A DNA stretch of 26,148 nucleotides from Amphimedon queenslandica (GCF_000090795.2 NW_003546745.1:8331-34478); one strand, 5' to 3'; numbered from the stretch's first letter, positions 1-10,168 are shown. Program-made: numbers and translations. Notes: generated by a model from the sequence alone, not told the origin.

Positions 1-170
1 CCCCCTTCTCTCTCTCTTCCTCTCCCTCTCTCTCTCTCCCTCCCCTCTTTCTCTCTCCCTCCCTCTCTCTCTCTCTTCCTCTCTCTCTCCCTCTCTCTCT
101 CTCCCTCTCTCTCTCCTACACTCTCTCTTTCTCTGTCCAACTATTTTTCTTTCCCTTTCTTCTCTTTGCA
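1..170. repeat. CT-rich tract before GAPVD1 exon a
   Basis: Interrupted (CT)n/(CCCT)n for the first ~170 bases, ending 60 bases before the first visible acceptor. Pyrimidine-rich on the coding strand. Confidence 0.9.
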
Positions 171-231
171 TGTCTTCAACTTTCTATGTACATGTACATC
201 AGTACAAATGTCTCCACCTTTCTCTCTATAG

Positions 232-360
232 ATACCATTCAATACACTTATTGATACAATTGATGGTGGTCTGGATACAGATACCCCGCCAGTTGTCTCA
301 GTCCTTCCTGGACTCTCCAAAAGCAGCTATCTCTTCTCAAACAATCAAATGGAAAATATA
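232..360 (+). CDS. GAPVD1: GAPVD1 exon a (first visible, 43 codons)
   Basis: Acceptor TCTATAG at 225-231 and donor GTGAGT at 361. Open in phase 0 and joins the next exon in phase 0. It encodes a Ser/Thr/Asp-rich piece (DTIDGGLDTDTPP) with no recognisable domain. The exon is supported by splice sites and phase only. Confidence 0.7.
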
Positions 361-2467
361 GTGAGTATAGTGTGTATAGAAAGAGAGAGAGTGGGGAAAA
401 GAAAAAGGTTAGAGAGACGTGTTCAATTCATGTTCATGTCATGTTTTTCCCATTTGTTTTCCCTGTAATAAAAACGATCCAATACACTTATGGAAACTGA
501 AATTATTAATATACTCAATTAATAATAATGATTACTATCAATATTGTTGACAGTTGTACATGTATGTGTATGCGTATAAATTTCATCCTGATCACCATTA
601 TACAACCATACACCTCATACATGCACAGTTTGGTTTAAAGCTGTATTTGTTTGTATAGGTCACTGTATTATGTAAAGGTGATAAATAAATTACTATGTAT
701 GTACATTGTGTATATTGTAGTTTAGTGTTACTGTTTGTAGTCAAAATATCAAAGGTCACCCATAGCCATAAATTTACATGTACTGCATTGTTGTGGGTGG
801 TTAGTTTTGACTGTAATAGCTTCATGAGCAGATGGAATGGCGCCAATGCATCTTTCAGTCGGCAGAAAGTGTTATCATTCATAATAATTATAACAAATGC
901 ATGCTCTTATGTTGTGTATAAATTTTGAGGCTATTCCAATTAGCTGCTACTAGATTTTTAAATAAATTTTAAGGTTACTCCAAAATCGGGTAAAAGTCCC
1001 TGTACTATAATAGTACATGGTCTCGGGCCAAATTTTGCTTAAAATGAAAAGTAGAGAATTCCTCATTTTTATAATTTTTTCTTATGCATTTACATGTTTT
1101 TATATTGTGTAGAAAGTTTGAGTTGATTCCAATTAAAATTAATTTTTTTACGAATTTTTAAAGTTGCTCCAAAATCGGGTAAAAGTCCCTGTACTATAGT
1201 ACATGGTCTTGGGCCAAATTTTGCCAAAAAGGAAAAGTAGAGAATTCCTCATTTTTATAATTTTTTTTTTGATGCATTTACATGTTTTTATAATGTGTAG
1301 AAAGTTTGAGCTGATTCCAATCAAAATTAATTTTTTTACAAATTTTTAAAATTGCTCTAAAATCGGGCAAAAGTCCCTGTACTATACACGGTCTCGGGCC
1401 AAATTTTGCTAGAAATTAAAAATAGAGATTGCCTCATTTTAATATTTTTTTCTGACGCATTTACATGTTTTTATGTTGTGTAGAAAGTTTGAGCTAATTC
1501 CAATCAAAATTAATTTTTTACGAATTTTTAAAGTTGCTCCAAAATTGGGTAAAAGTCCCTGTACTATAGTACACAGTCTCCGGCCAAATTTTGCCAAAAA
1601 TGAAGAGTAGAGAATTTCTTATTTTTATAATTTTTTTCTGATGCATTTACATGTTTTTATATTGTGTAGAAAGTTTGAGTTGATTAATTCCAATCAAAAT
1701 TAATTTTTTACGAATTTTTAAAGTTACTCCAAAATTGGGTAAATGTACTTGTACTATAGTACACAGTCTCGGGCCAAATTTTACCAAAAATTAAAAGTAG
1801 AGAAGTCTTCATTAAAAAAATTTTTTTTGATGCATATACGTACATGTACGTGTCTTATTTTGTGTAAAAAGTTTGAGCTGATTTTGATCAAAATTGAATT
1901 TTTTATGATTTTTGAATTTGCTCCAAAATTTATTTGTAAACCAAAAAAAATTAATTAAACAATGAAATTTTGAGGTCGCAAAATAAACCAGCTATACTGT
2001 AGTTGTAAAATGACAAATATAAAACTAGAATTAAGTTTATTTTGATTAATTGATTTATTATTATCATCATATTTATTATTATTATTACTATTATAAAGAA
2101 AAACACAATGGGATGGATATAAAAGGATAGCCCATAAGGAAACAAAAGAGACACAAAAGACAAACAGAGCAGAAGGCTATAACTAAAATAAAATACATGT
2201 AAAATAAAACAAAAACAATAACAATTAATAGTTACAACAATATGCCATCCACTTGGGGAGGCAAGATGGAAGTGCAACCCAACCACATTTGAGCGTTGGA
2301 TCGCCATAAAGTCACAGACAACCTCTGAAAGAGATGGTTGATATTAATATTATTATTATTATTATTATTATTATTTATTTATTTATTTGTTTGTTTCGTT
2401 ATTCAATTTGCATTTGAGAGAAAACTTTATTAAAATATTGTTATTAAAAATGTAAAAAAACTATTAC

Positions 2468-2507
<40 letters not shown>

Positions 2508-5500
2508 GTTATTATTATTATTTTAGGTTGGGACAGTGTATGATGCTTGTAACTCCTTCATGTTACTAACTGAGGTATCAGAAGGACAGTTAGAGGCCAG
2601 CAGAGCAATATCAGTGATACCTGATGCCATCATTAGAAAAGACAAGAGAAACCCGTACAGCTTCTCACTCAATAACCTTCACATGTGTGGTACTGGTAAT
2701 CTCACTGTAGTGCCACCATTATCACCATCAAAGGAAGAGACTACACCAGGTGGGTACATTAAACTTTCTACATGTACAGTGTAGCATAAAGGCCTTCATA
2801 CACGAGGCAGCCTAGCAACCAAGGAACATTTTGCCAAAAATAGAGCATCTTTCTATTCTTGGCAACATGTTGCTTACAAGATCAAAGTAACCACAAATGT
2901 TGCTAGCACCAATTTGGCTCGTGTATGAAGGCCTTAAGGTATCAGTAAATATTGTATTGTATTTGTAATTGCTGGTCCTTGAATGTACAGCGTATATTTG
3001 TAATTTCTATTTATGTCTATTGTTATTACAACTGTTAAAACGTTATTTTTGCCAATCTTTGTTTATTTCAATAAATAAATAAATAAATTTACAGAAGTGG
3101 CCAGAGATACATACATGTACAAGTACTGTACCAAGTTTCTAACTTGTCTCATCATTGAACTACGTGTACATGTACGTACATTTGTACTTGTGTATAATTA
3201 GAAAATTGTTACCATGTACATGCATGTACCATTACATTATCTTCTGCAGGTAAGAGCCCAAGATTGAAGCACAAGCAAAGATCAAAGTCAGTTTGGGGAG
3301 GAGGGGCACGCCCACCAAGTGTTGACGCTAAATCCCAAACCATGAATTACCTGTCTCGCTCTAGTGCCCTCCCTCAGTCTCGCTCTAATCCTCTTGATAT
3401 CACGAGGGTCTCTCCCAGCAGTGGGGGGCTGGAGTCACCATTCTCTATGCTGCCTCAGGAGGTGTTGATTGCGTCTGTTTGGAACCAGGGACACTCCCCG
3501 TCTCGTGCTAGCTGGAATATACAACTGATGACAGAGGAAGAGGTGAGAGAGAGAGGAGGGAGAGAGAGACAGAGAGTGAAAGACAGAGAGTGAAAGACAG
3601 AGAGAGAGGAGGGGGGAGAGAGAGAAGAGGAGGAGAAATACATGTACATGGTACATATACATGTGTGTAAAAAGAAAAAAGGGCTAAATATAATTCTGTA
3701 AAAGTTGTGCATGCATGTACATGTACATGTATACATGAAATTAATGCATAAAAACGATGTAGAGTACATGCACATGTACATGTACAGTAAATGAGGAACA
3801 GTACAGTGTAAAAAAAGGAACAGTGTAAAAAAGGAGCAAGGGCTAAATGTAATGCTCTACAAGTTGTACATGCGTGTAGTTTGTGAGATTGGGCCAATTA
3901 AAGGTAATATTAATTTTATTAAATTCTCATATAAGAAAGTTCTCATTTTTATGATGCAATTCAGCAGGACCTGTAACATCATTAACATGTAGTAGTTGAT
4001 GCATTAAATGTCTTTAATAATTTATGTTTACTTTGTGTCTATTTTAGTTTATTCGTGAGCGATCCTCCCTTGGGGCAGTCCCTGTTGACCCCTCCCTCTC
4101 ATTAATGGCCACTCCTCCTCCCATCCCTCAATCCCCCACTAGCCTCAAGACTCTAACTAACTCAACGGAAGAGAAACTAAAGCTCTCAGTGTCAGTAGGA
4201 TCAAGGAACAGAGAGGAGGAGGAAGAAGAGGATGAGAAAGTGTCTTCTACTTGTTTATTACCGACAGTAACTAAAAACGAGGAGCTTGTGGAAAAGGAAA
4301 GTTTTATAGAAAAGGAAGCATATATTGAAAATGAAATTTTTGTCAAGAAAGACGAGAAGGAACAGTTACAAGATCACGAAGATGACATGAAGTTCATGGA
4401 AGAATCTTCTCGGGAGCATTTGGACAGAGATGGTGGTGGTAGGTGGAGCTCGGAAGAGGGCGTGGCCGAAGACAAGAGGAGTGTGAGATCCTGGAGCCCC
4501 GAGACTTACAATGGTAGCATCACTACTGAAGACGATGAGGAAACAAATGTTCAGAAGACTGATGGAGACGACGACCTTAAATTTAACTTTGCGAAGAGCT
4601 GTGAGCCGTTTATTAACATTGAATTAGACCAAGGCCCATCACTCTCTGCATCAGTTCCATCAGTACCAACAGCAATTACCCCTCCAGTTAAAAAAGGCCT
4701 CAAGTCGTGGCTAGGGAAGAAGATATCTAGAAAGAAGAGACGAGACGAGTTGGGGCTGGAGCTTGAGTCTCCGCCCAGGGTACGTCAGGGCTCTTATACC
4801 CAGAGAACCAAACACATAACGGATAAATACGTCAAGATCAGCAAAGAGAAGAGAGCGTCACAGCCTGCCCCACCTGCCCCAACCACGCCCGATCAACCAG
4901 TCAATCACATCTTGCACGATCACATACCAAAGACTGTCGAGGATTTCATACCGTCGACCCTTTACCAGCAGCTCAAGTACAAGCTAACGATACTGCTGCA
5001 GCAGATTCACCTACCCGAGTTTGATACTCGTGGGCTTGAAGAGGAGGAGAGAGAGGTGGACGAGAGAGGAAGGTGTAAAGAGGAACTCCTCCAGATATTG
5101 AAGGTTGTTAGACACTCGGTACTATGGAGAGACGACTATTCGGAGACCGGCGTACTGGATGAGGTCATTGGTCAACTGGAGTACCTGGATAACACCTGGT
5201 GAGTTACATGTATACGTGTACATGCATGTACATGTACATGTATGCTCAAATATATCGTAATTGTGTTAAAAAAATTAAAAACACTGTGTTGTACCTATGT
5301 ATTTTTGCAGCTTGTCAATAAACTACACTTAAAACTAAAGAGGCTCACTTGTACAGTGTAGTGCATTAATAAATTTTATTTCACATCTACTGCCTTTAAT
5401 GATAATTATTGCAATTTTTATTATTTTTTCCTTTTCCTAACAGTGTTCTGGTCCTGTTGCAAGGAGTAAGAGAGAATCACGAGGCTCATTTGGAGTATCT

Positions 5501-8500
5501 GAAGTATCTAATGTCACTGCAGCAGCAGTGCTATGACGCTTCACTACAAGTTAACTCAGTACAGACTGTGATTGACAGGTAAAGGGAAGAGAAGAGAGAG
5601 TGAAAATATAAGAGAGAGAGAGAAGAGAGAGAGAGGGAGGGAGGGAGGGAGGGAGGGAGGGAGGAATAAAGAGTGAGAGAGTATGAACTACATGTACAAA
5701 TTACAATATGTGGTTCATTGTATTTATTGGTACATGTACATTTAAGGGTAATTTTCAGAAATTGGCATATTTTTTAAATAGCCATAACTTGAAAAATTGA
5801 GCTTGGAATCAGCTCAAACTTTCTATGCAGCATAAGTACATCAATATGTATCAGAAAATGTAATAAAAATTGGGGGTCATTTCTTAGCCATTTTTTGGAA
5901 AAAAAAGCATGGGCTATAGTACAGGGTAATTTTCAGAAATTGGCATGTTTTTTAAAATGGCTATAACTTGAAAAATTGAGCTCGGAATCAGCTCAAATTT
6001 TCTACACAGCATAAGGACATTAATATGTATCAGAAAATGTAATAAAAATTGGGGGTCATTTTTTAGCCATTTTTTGGAAAAAAGCATGGGCTATAGTACA
6101 GGGCAATTTTCAAAAAAGGAAATTGTGTTTAATGTACTGACAATACATGTTTGTACATGTACATGTATTTTGGTGGTATACATGTACATGTTTGTGCATG
6201 CATGTACATGTAACAAATTGGGAAATGAATGAAAATGGAGATGTTGTCTGAGCCAATTTGTGGGCAAGCCAGCATTATAGCCTTATAAAATCAGAATTAA
6301 CATTACAAACATGTCATTGACAGTATATAAGAATAAAAGTTATGTGAGAGGGAGGGAGAGAGAGAGCAGTCATTGTTACACCTTCAATAATTCATACACA
6401 CTTGTTATCACTTGATTATACCTGCTTATCGCCTGATAGTCTCACCCAATTATTGAGCTATTGACACTTGTAACATGACACAAGTAAAGGAATGTATCAC
6501 TAATAAGCTTTGGAGGTGTATGTATTTTACATGTACATTTATGTACATATCACGTAGCACTTTAATTTGACGGAGTTTTATTTTGGCGATTGGCAGTTTG
6601 AAAACAGAATTGCCATTATTAAAATCGCCAATCATTAATGCACGTGTACCCAAAAATTGCGAAATTAAAAACTGCAAGTTATAATTTTATAACAAATTGC
6701 CAAAATAAATTGTTGCCAAATAAAGTGCTATATGGTAGTTTAATCTTTATTATTATTATTATTATTATTTATATTTATGTATTTTACATGTACATCTATG
6801 TACATATCATATAGCACTTTAATTTGACGGAGTTTAATTTTGGCGACTGGCAGTTTGAAAACGAAATCGCCAATATTAAAATCTCCAATCATTAATGTGC
6901 ATGCTCAGTAATGCACGTGTACACAAGAATTGCCAAATTAAAAACCGCCAATTACAATTTTACAGCAAAATCACCAAAAAATAAACTGCTGCCAAAATAA
7001 AGCACTATTGTGGTAGTTTAATTTATTATTATTATTATTATCATTGTTTAGGACTAGACAGTTGCAGTTGGAGTCATTTCTTAATTTCTCAATGTCGACG
7101 TTCTGTGAGGAGAGATCAGCCAAATTAGGACAAGTGAAAAAAGACTTGGAAAACTGCAGCACCTCAGATGAGAAATGTGCTCTAGTACAAGACCTCAGGG
7201 AAGCATTCAAGATATCACTAGAGAGAGACGTGAATTGGACAGGTAATCAATACCATATAGCTGGAAAGTTTCGTGGCCAGAAACTTTCGTGGTTTTTATG
7301 GTTTGGAATGACACCATGAAATTAAAAACCACGAAATATTTGCAGGTTAATGAGAGGCGGGGGTGTTTCACTGATGATTCATGGAAATAAAAACCACGAA
7401 TAGCCTGGGAGCCACCAAACCACAAAAGTTTTTTGCCATGAAACTTTCTGGCTATAATAGTATTAAGGCTGGTTTACAATATTACCCTAGTCCTGATGTT
7501 ACGTTGATGCTAGAATAGAATCTGGTTCTATTCTAGCAGAAAGCATGCATCAAAAGGTCAAATCGCCCACGCTTTTGATTAAAAATTGACGGTAAACTGA
7601 CCTAGCCTCATATTGTAAACTATAGTCTTTGTACTAAATTTGTAATGTTTTTGTAGTGTGTGGGAGTTATGTAGAGTAATGAATAAAGTATTTGGGACTA
7701 ATTTTTATTTGTGTTTGTAATAAGTGGAATGTGCCACTACGTAATATTATGCAATATACACTGTACAATGTACTTATGTTATTTACGTTACATGTACATG
7801 TATGCACGTGTACATGTACATGTACATGCATAATACGTCCAGTGTATTCCACTGTATTGTCTTATTATTTATGCGCATGTACATGTACATACATGTACAT
7901 GTACATACATGTACATGCGCATAAATCCGTTTAACTAATGGTCACCAATTACTGAAACATCTACTTAATGAATGACTGTGAAATGGTAGTGTGAATTATG
8001 CTAAATGATAATAATATTTTAGAGTTTCATTTTAGTGGGCCAACACCACTTTAATACCCTTTTAATGTACATGCACACACAGAGTCTTATGTGGAGATTA
8101 TTAAGTTTTGTTGATACATGATTCATTAATTTCATAAATCAATTAGAGCTGAACGTGACAACCTAACAAATCAAATGCTTGCCCCATTAACCTCTAACCA
8201 TTTCAATATCCTCATTTATTGTCTTGTGTACGTATAGTTTTGTCTGATGGGGATGAGTTGGATCTGGTTCACAGGATGTGCGATGACCATATATTCACTC
8301 ACTTATTCAAGTACATCTTCCATCCTAACGGGGAGTCTGATAAACAGAGAGATGAGTAAGTACAGCACATATGTACATGTATATTTAATTGCTGTTCTGT
8401 ATAGTGGGAAATTTCGGAGGGAATTAAATTTGGCGAATTTGGCATTTTTAATAGCCATAATAAAATCCGCCATTTTGAGCCTTTATACGCATGCTCAATG

Positions 8501-9829
8501 GCATGTGGCCACTAATTTGCCAAATTAAATTTTGCCAATCACTAAAATTTAGCGATTCGCCAAATTTAACTCCCTCCAAAATTTCCCACTATACGGTATA
8601 CAGTAGTACATCATAATGAGTAGCTAGTAAATGGGTTACTGTTAGTGTGAACTTATGCTGGTTTTATAAAGAATTTTTAACATAATATAATTAATTCATA
8701 TACTGTAAATTGCCACCACTAATTGTAAATTTTTAACAAAATGCCAAATATGGTTCCTGTCATGTTTCCTACTGTACATACATTTACATGAATGTTTCCA
8801 ATGTTGTTGTTATTGTTGTTGTTCTTGTTGCATTGTTGTATATTAGTCACGTTTATTCAATAATTAATGATTATTATTGAGTGATTGAATGATTAATTGA
8901 GTTCAGAATGCAGAGGAAGGAAAGTGCCTCTGTTAAAGGAAGGAAAGATCAGCAATGTTTCACTTCTTTTTTATTTCCTCTTTCTCTTTCTCTCTCTCTC
9001 TCTTTCTCTCTCCCTCTCCATCCTTCTCCCTCTCTCTCTCTCCCTTCCTCCCTCCCTCGCTCTCTCTCCCTCCCTCCCTCCCTCCCTCCCTCTCTCTCCC
9101 TCCCTCCCTCTCTCTCTCTCCCTCCCTCTCTCTCTCCCTCCTTCCCTCTCTCTCCCTCCCTCTCTCCCTCCCTCTCTCTCTCCCTCCCTCCCTCTATCTC
9201 TCTCTCTTTCAGAGTATTTTATAAGCACATTGAGTCGATATCAGAGACGATTACACCTCAGCATCGTTTATTGAAGATACCCTCCGTAAGTACATGTATC
9301 TTGTAAAGGAGTGTCAATTCAGATCGTAGAATCAGGGAACTAATAATTATTGCTATAGGCTAAGGGCATATGGTATAGAGATGGTATATAAACACATGTT
9401 TTTAGGTAGTAGTATGTACGTTTACGACTACAATTTACATGTATGTAGCTTACTACATGTACATGTACACACAAACATGTAAAAGTTGGACGTGTACATT
9501 TGTATTATAGGAATTTCTCATCTTATTATTTTGTTGCATGTAGGTGTACTATTCTTCTTGTCCATGGCAGCCAGTACAAGATATTCTATTGAATATGTCA
9601 ATATATAAAGTAATTGATAGTTAAAAGAATATAATTGTTGTATGTACATGTACATGTAATCTGATACGAATTCTCTCTCTCTCCCCTCCCTCTCTCCCCA
9701 TCTCTCATCTCTGTCTCTCCCTCTTTCTCCTTCTCTTCCTTTCACTCTCACCTTTCCTCTCATTTCTCTCTCTCTCTCCCCCTTCCTCCCTTTCTCCCTC
9801 CCTCCCTCCCTCCCTCCCTCTCTCTCTCT

Positions 9830-9882
<53 letters not shown>

Positions 9883-10163
9883 CCCAGTCTCCTCATGCTA
9901 AGCTCCATTGTATTACCAAAGCCTGTAAGCTCCTCATTCGGCTGCTCCAGTTGGCTCGGTGTGGTGACCCTCCAGGGGCTGATGACACTTTCCCTGTTCT
10001 TGTGTACATACTAATAAAAGCTAATCCTACCAGCCTCCTATCCACAGAGCAATACATTAAGGTTTTCTACGAGGACTCGTTGAGCGGAGAGACTGCTTAC
10101 TGGTGGACCCAGTTCTGCAGTGCCATCGGGTTTTTAAGAACTCCAGAATTCACTCAACAATAA
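232..10163 (+). CDS. GAPVD1: GAPVD1/RME-6 orthologue, 3' ten exons (partial; N-terminus off window)
   Basis: Spliced reading: 232-360, 2527-2749, 3250-3542, 4048-5198, 5444-5578, 7052-7242, 8238-8355, 9213-9285, 9544-9609, 9888-10163. Every junction is AG/GT and in phase, giving 2655 nt (884 residues plus stop). The last ~200 residues follow human GAPVD1 closely: RDVNWT near the VPS9 start, then FHPNGES, the QHRLLKIPSVYY block, and GADDTFPVLVYILIKANP to GETAYWW. The family pairs an N-terminal RasGAP domain with a C-terminal VPS9 domain that activates Rab5 on early endosomes and clathrin-coated vesicles. The VPS9 Asp (in ADD) and Tyr (in EQYI) equivalent to Rabex-5 catalytic residues are present, so exchange activity is expected. 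The RasGAP part must lie upstream of base 1. The middle of the protein is acidic, Ser/Pro-rich and poorly conserved. Identity is very likely; the first exon shown is the least certain. Confidence 0.93.
950..1935 (+). repeat. ~187-bp satellite array, direct orientation (about 5 units)
   Basis: Units carry CAAAATCGGGTAAAAGTCCC, then TGTACTATAGTACA (a 14-bp palindrome), CTCGGGCCAAATTTTG, GATGCATTTACATG and GTAGAAAGTTTGAG. The AAAAGTCCC landmark recurs near 992, 1181, 1370, 1552 and (as AAATGTACT) 1741, so the spacing is about 181-190 bp. It fills about half of the 361-2526 intron; the remainder (from 1960) is AT-rich with the ATT tracts. Confidence 0.93.
2345..2523. repeat. ATT/TTA microsatellites
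   Basis: Two (ATT)n blocks (about 2345-2388 and 2465-2523) end at the acceptor of GAPVD1 exon b; the second replaces a normal pyrimidine tract. Confidence 0.9.
2527..2749 (+). CDS. GAPVD1: GAPVD1 exon b
   Basis: Acceptor follows an ATT repeat (TTATTTTAG), donor is G|GTGGGT; begins phase 0 and ends phase 1. It encodes 74 residues including NPYSFSLNNLHM and a Pro/Ser-rich end. No domain is recognised; it belongs to the variable middle of GAPVD1. Confidence 0.8.
2790..2934. mobile_element. 145-bp foldback element (MITE), TAA target duplication
   Basis: Perfect inverted ends AGGCCTTCATACACGAG at 2790-2806 and 2918-2934, with TAA on both sides (2787-2789, 2935-2937). No coding capacity. A 3-bp TAA duplication is usual for PIF/Harbinger-type MITEs. 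It lies in the intron 2750-3249. Confidence 0.85.
3250..3542 (+). CDS. GAPVD1: GAPVD1 exon c
   Basis: Acceptor TTCTGCAG, donor GAG|GTGAGA. The first two bases complete a Gly codon split with exon b; 97 further codons end in phase 0. Ser/Arg-rich and disordered, with repeated SRS-type pieces (YLSRSSALPQSRSNP). Reading through the donor would give an artefactual Arg/Glu-rich tail from the GA repeat. Confidence 0.85.
3543..3640. repeat. GA tract directly after a GAPVD1 donor
   Basis: (GA)n/(GGGA)n grows straight out of the donor GTGAGAGAGAGAGG. The rest of intron 3543-4047 has TACATGTA repeats and two copies of an AGGGCTAAAT piece (about 3678 and 3840). Confidence 0.9.
4048..5198 (+). CDS. GAPVD1: GAPVD1 exon d (large central exon)
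   Basis: 383 codons plus two bases, between TATTTTAG and TG|GTGAGT. It starts with a Pro/Ser-rich part, runs through strongly acidic segments (about residues 55-165), then a basic patch (KKGLKSWLGKKISRKKRR) that resembles the basic stretch before the C-terminal half of GAPVD1. It ends in a predicted helical region that leads into the helical bundle preceding VPS9. Confidence 0.92.
5444..5578 (+). CDS. GAPVD1: GAPVD1 exon e (helical region before VPS9)
   Basis: Acceptor CCTAACAG, donor AG|GTAAAG; phases 2-in and 2-out agree with both neighbours. It encodes the GVRENHEAHLEYLKYLMSL segment, which lines up with the STRQTYLAYL region of human GAPVD1. Confidence 0.92.
5585..5667. repeat. GA/GGGA tract after GAPVD1 exon e donor
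   Basis: Purine tract starting within ten bases of donor GTAAAG; includes a run of about eight GGGA units. Confidence 0.9.
5746..6115 (-). repeat. ~178-bp tandem repeat, diverged relative of the satellite
   Basis: Two units begin GGGTAATTTTCAGAAATTGG at 5746 and 5924, with a third start at 6101. They share GAATCAGCTCAAACTTTCTA and CTATAGTACAGGG with the 187-bp family, reversed relative to the 950-1935 array. Confidence 0.88.
6519..7035. repeat. Direct duplication carrying two foldback elements
   Basis: A ~260-bp segment occurs twice (from about 6519 and 6776), each with TTTTACATGTACAT, a foldback element (6555-6730; 6812-7007) with ends TAGCACTTTA/TAAAGTGCTA, and GGTAGTTTA. The second copy is ~20 bp longer inside and its right end is mutated (TAAAGCACTA). 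Confidence 0.82.
7052..7242 (+). CDS. GAPVD1: GAPVD1 exon f (helices; VPS9 start)
   Basis: Acceptor TTGTTTAG, donor G|GTAATC. 63 whole codons; includes FCEERSAKLGQVKKDLE and ends at RDVNWT, the equivalent of QDVIWQ at the start of the vertebrate VPS9 region. Confidence 0.94.
7256..7456. mobile_element. 201-bp foldback element in GAPVD1 intron
   Basis: Inverted ends TATAGCTGGAAAGTTTCGTG and CATGAAACTTTCTGGCTATA. Inner arms carry repeated CCACGAAA/TTTCGTGG pieces. It starts only 14 bases past the donor of exon f. Confidence 0.82.
7473..7620. mobile_element. Short foldback with an inner perfect hairpin
   Basis: Inverted ends TTTACAATAT (7473-7482) and ATATTGTAAA (7610-7619). In the middle, GCTAGAATAGAA and TTCTATTCTAGC (7509-7520, 7526-7537) form a 12-bp perfect stem with a 5-base loop. 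Confidence 0.7.
7867..7926. repeat. 60-bp palindrome of ATGTAC repeats
   Basis: 19-bp perfect arms, ATTTATGCGCATGTACATG at 7867-7885 and its complement at 7908-7926, around a TACATACATG core. A (CATGTA)n run at 7789-7830 lies just before it. The rest of 7621-8237 is AT-rich and shows nothing else. Confidence 0.85.
8238..8355 (+). CDS. GAPVD1: GAPVD1 exon g (VPS9)
   Basis: Acceptor ACGTATAG, donor GA|GTAAGT. It encodes HIFTHLFKYIFHPNGES, matching the NRIFKLAFYPNQDGD helix of GAPVD1 VPS9. Ends in phase 2. Confidence 0.95.
8400..8593. mobile_element. Foldback element, TATAGTGGG family, copy 1
   Basis: 194 bp, ends TATAGTGGGAAATTTCGGAG and TCCAAAATTTCCCACTATA, inner GGCGAAT/ATTCGCC arms and a shared ATGCTCAATGGCATGTGGCC centre. 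Intron 8356-9212. Confidence 0.88.
8970..9209. repeat. CT/CCCT tract before GAPVD1 exon h
   Basis: About 240 bp of (CT)n and (CCCT)n ending at the acceptor. Long Ser/Leu/Pro readings in all frames here are low-complexity artefacts. Confidence 0.93.
9213..9285 (+). CDS. GAPVD1: GAPVD1 exon h (VPS9)
   Basis: Acceptor CTCTTTCAG at the end of a ~240-bp CT/CCCT tract, donor TCC|GTAAGT. The 24 whole codons include PQHRLLKIPS, equivalent to ANHRALQIPE. A neighbouring low-complexity reading through the CT tract is not coding. Confidence 0.95.
9544..9609 (+). CDS. GAPVD1: GAPVD1 exon i (22 codons, VPS9)
   Basis: Small exon between GCATGTAG and GTAATT, phase 0 on both sides. It encodes VYYSSCPWQPVQDILLNMSI plus YK, matching the VYLREAPWPSAQ to ISAYK stretch of human GAPVD1. 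Without it the domain would have a gap, which supports the exon. Confidence 0.93.
9671..9885. repeat. CT tract before the last GAPVD1 exon
   Basis: Interrupted CT, then CCCT and a pure (CT)n of about 40 bases (9834-9878), ending at the acceptor CCCCAG. Confidence 0.93.
9888..10163 (+). CDS. GAPVD1: GAPVD1 last exon (VPS9 catalytic core)
   Basis: Acceptor CTCCCCAG after a CT tract; 91 codons then TAA. Contains GADDTFPVLVYILIKANP, LLSTEQYIKVFY and SGETAYWWTQF, near-identical to the vertebrate VPS9 core. The conserved Asp and Tyr are intact. Confidence 0.97.
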   Translation, partial: SPHAKLHCITKACKLLIRLLQLARCGDPPGADDTFPVLVYILIKANPTSLLSTEQYIKVFYEDSLSGETAYWWTQFCSAIGFLRTPEFTQQ

Positions 10164-10168
10164 ATAAA
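10159..10168 (+). terminator. Poly(A) signals overlapping the GAPVD1 stop codon
   Basis: Two overlapping AATAAA hexamers (10159-10164 and 10163-10168) contain or touch the TAA stop at 10161-10163. This implies a 3'UTR of only a few tens of bases, if they are used. Confidence 0.6.

Noticed and set aside
950-1935. CRISPR-like spaced repeats
   Set aside because: The unit is a full ~187-bp tandem repeat without short repeat/unique spacer structure, in a eukaryotic intron.
3435-3897. Three - strand frames antisense to GAPVD1 exon c
   Set aside because: Low-complexity readings of the GA tract and TACATGTA repeats, with no homology.
8897-9306. Long Ser/Leu/Pro-rich open frames on + and Arg/Glu/Gly-rich on -
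   Set aside because: They come from the CT/CCCT tract; only the 9213-9285 exon at its end is supported by splice sites and homology.
9705-9908. Open frame on - strand, Arg/Glu-rich
   Set aside because: Pure reading of the CT tract before the last GAPVD1 exon, antisense to it.
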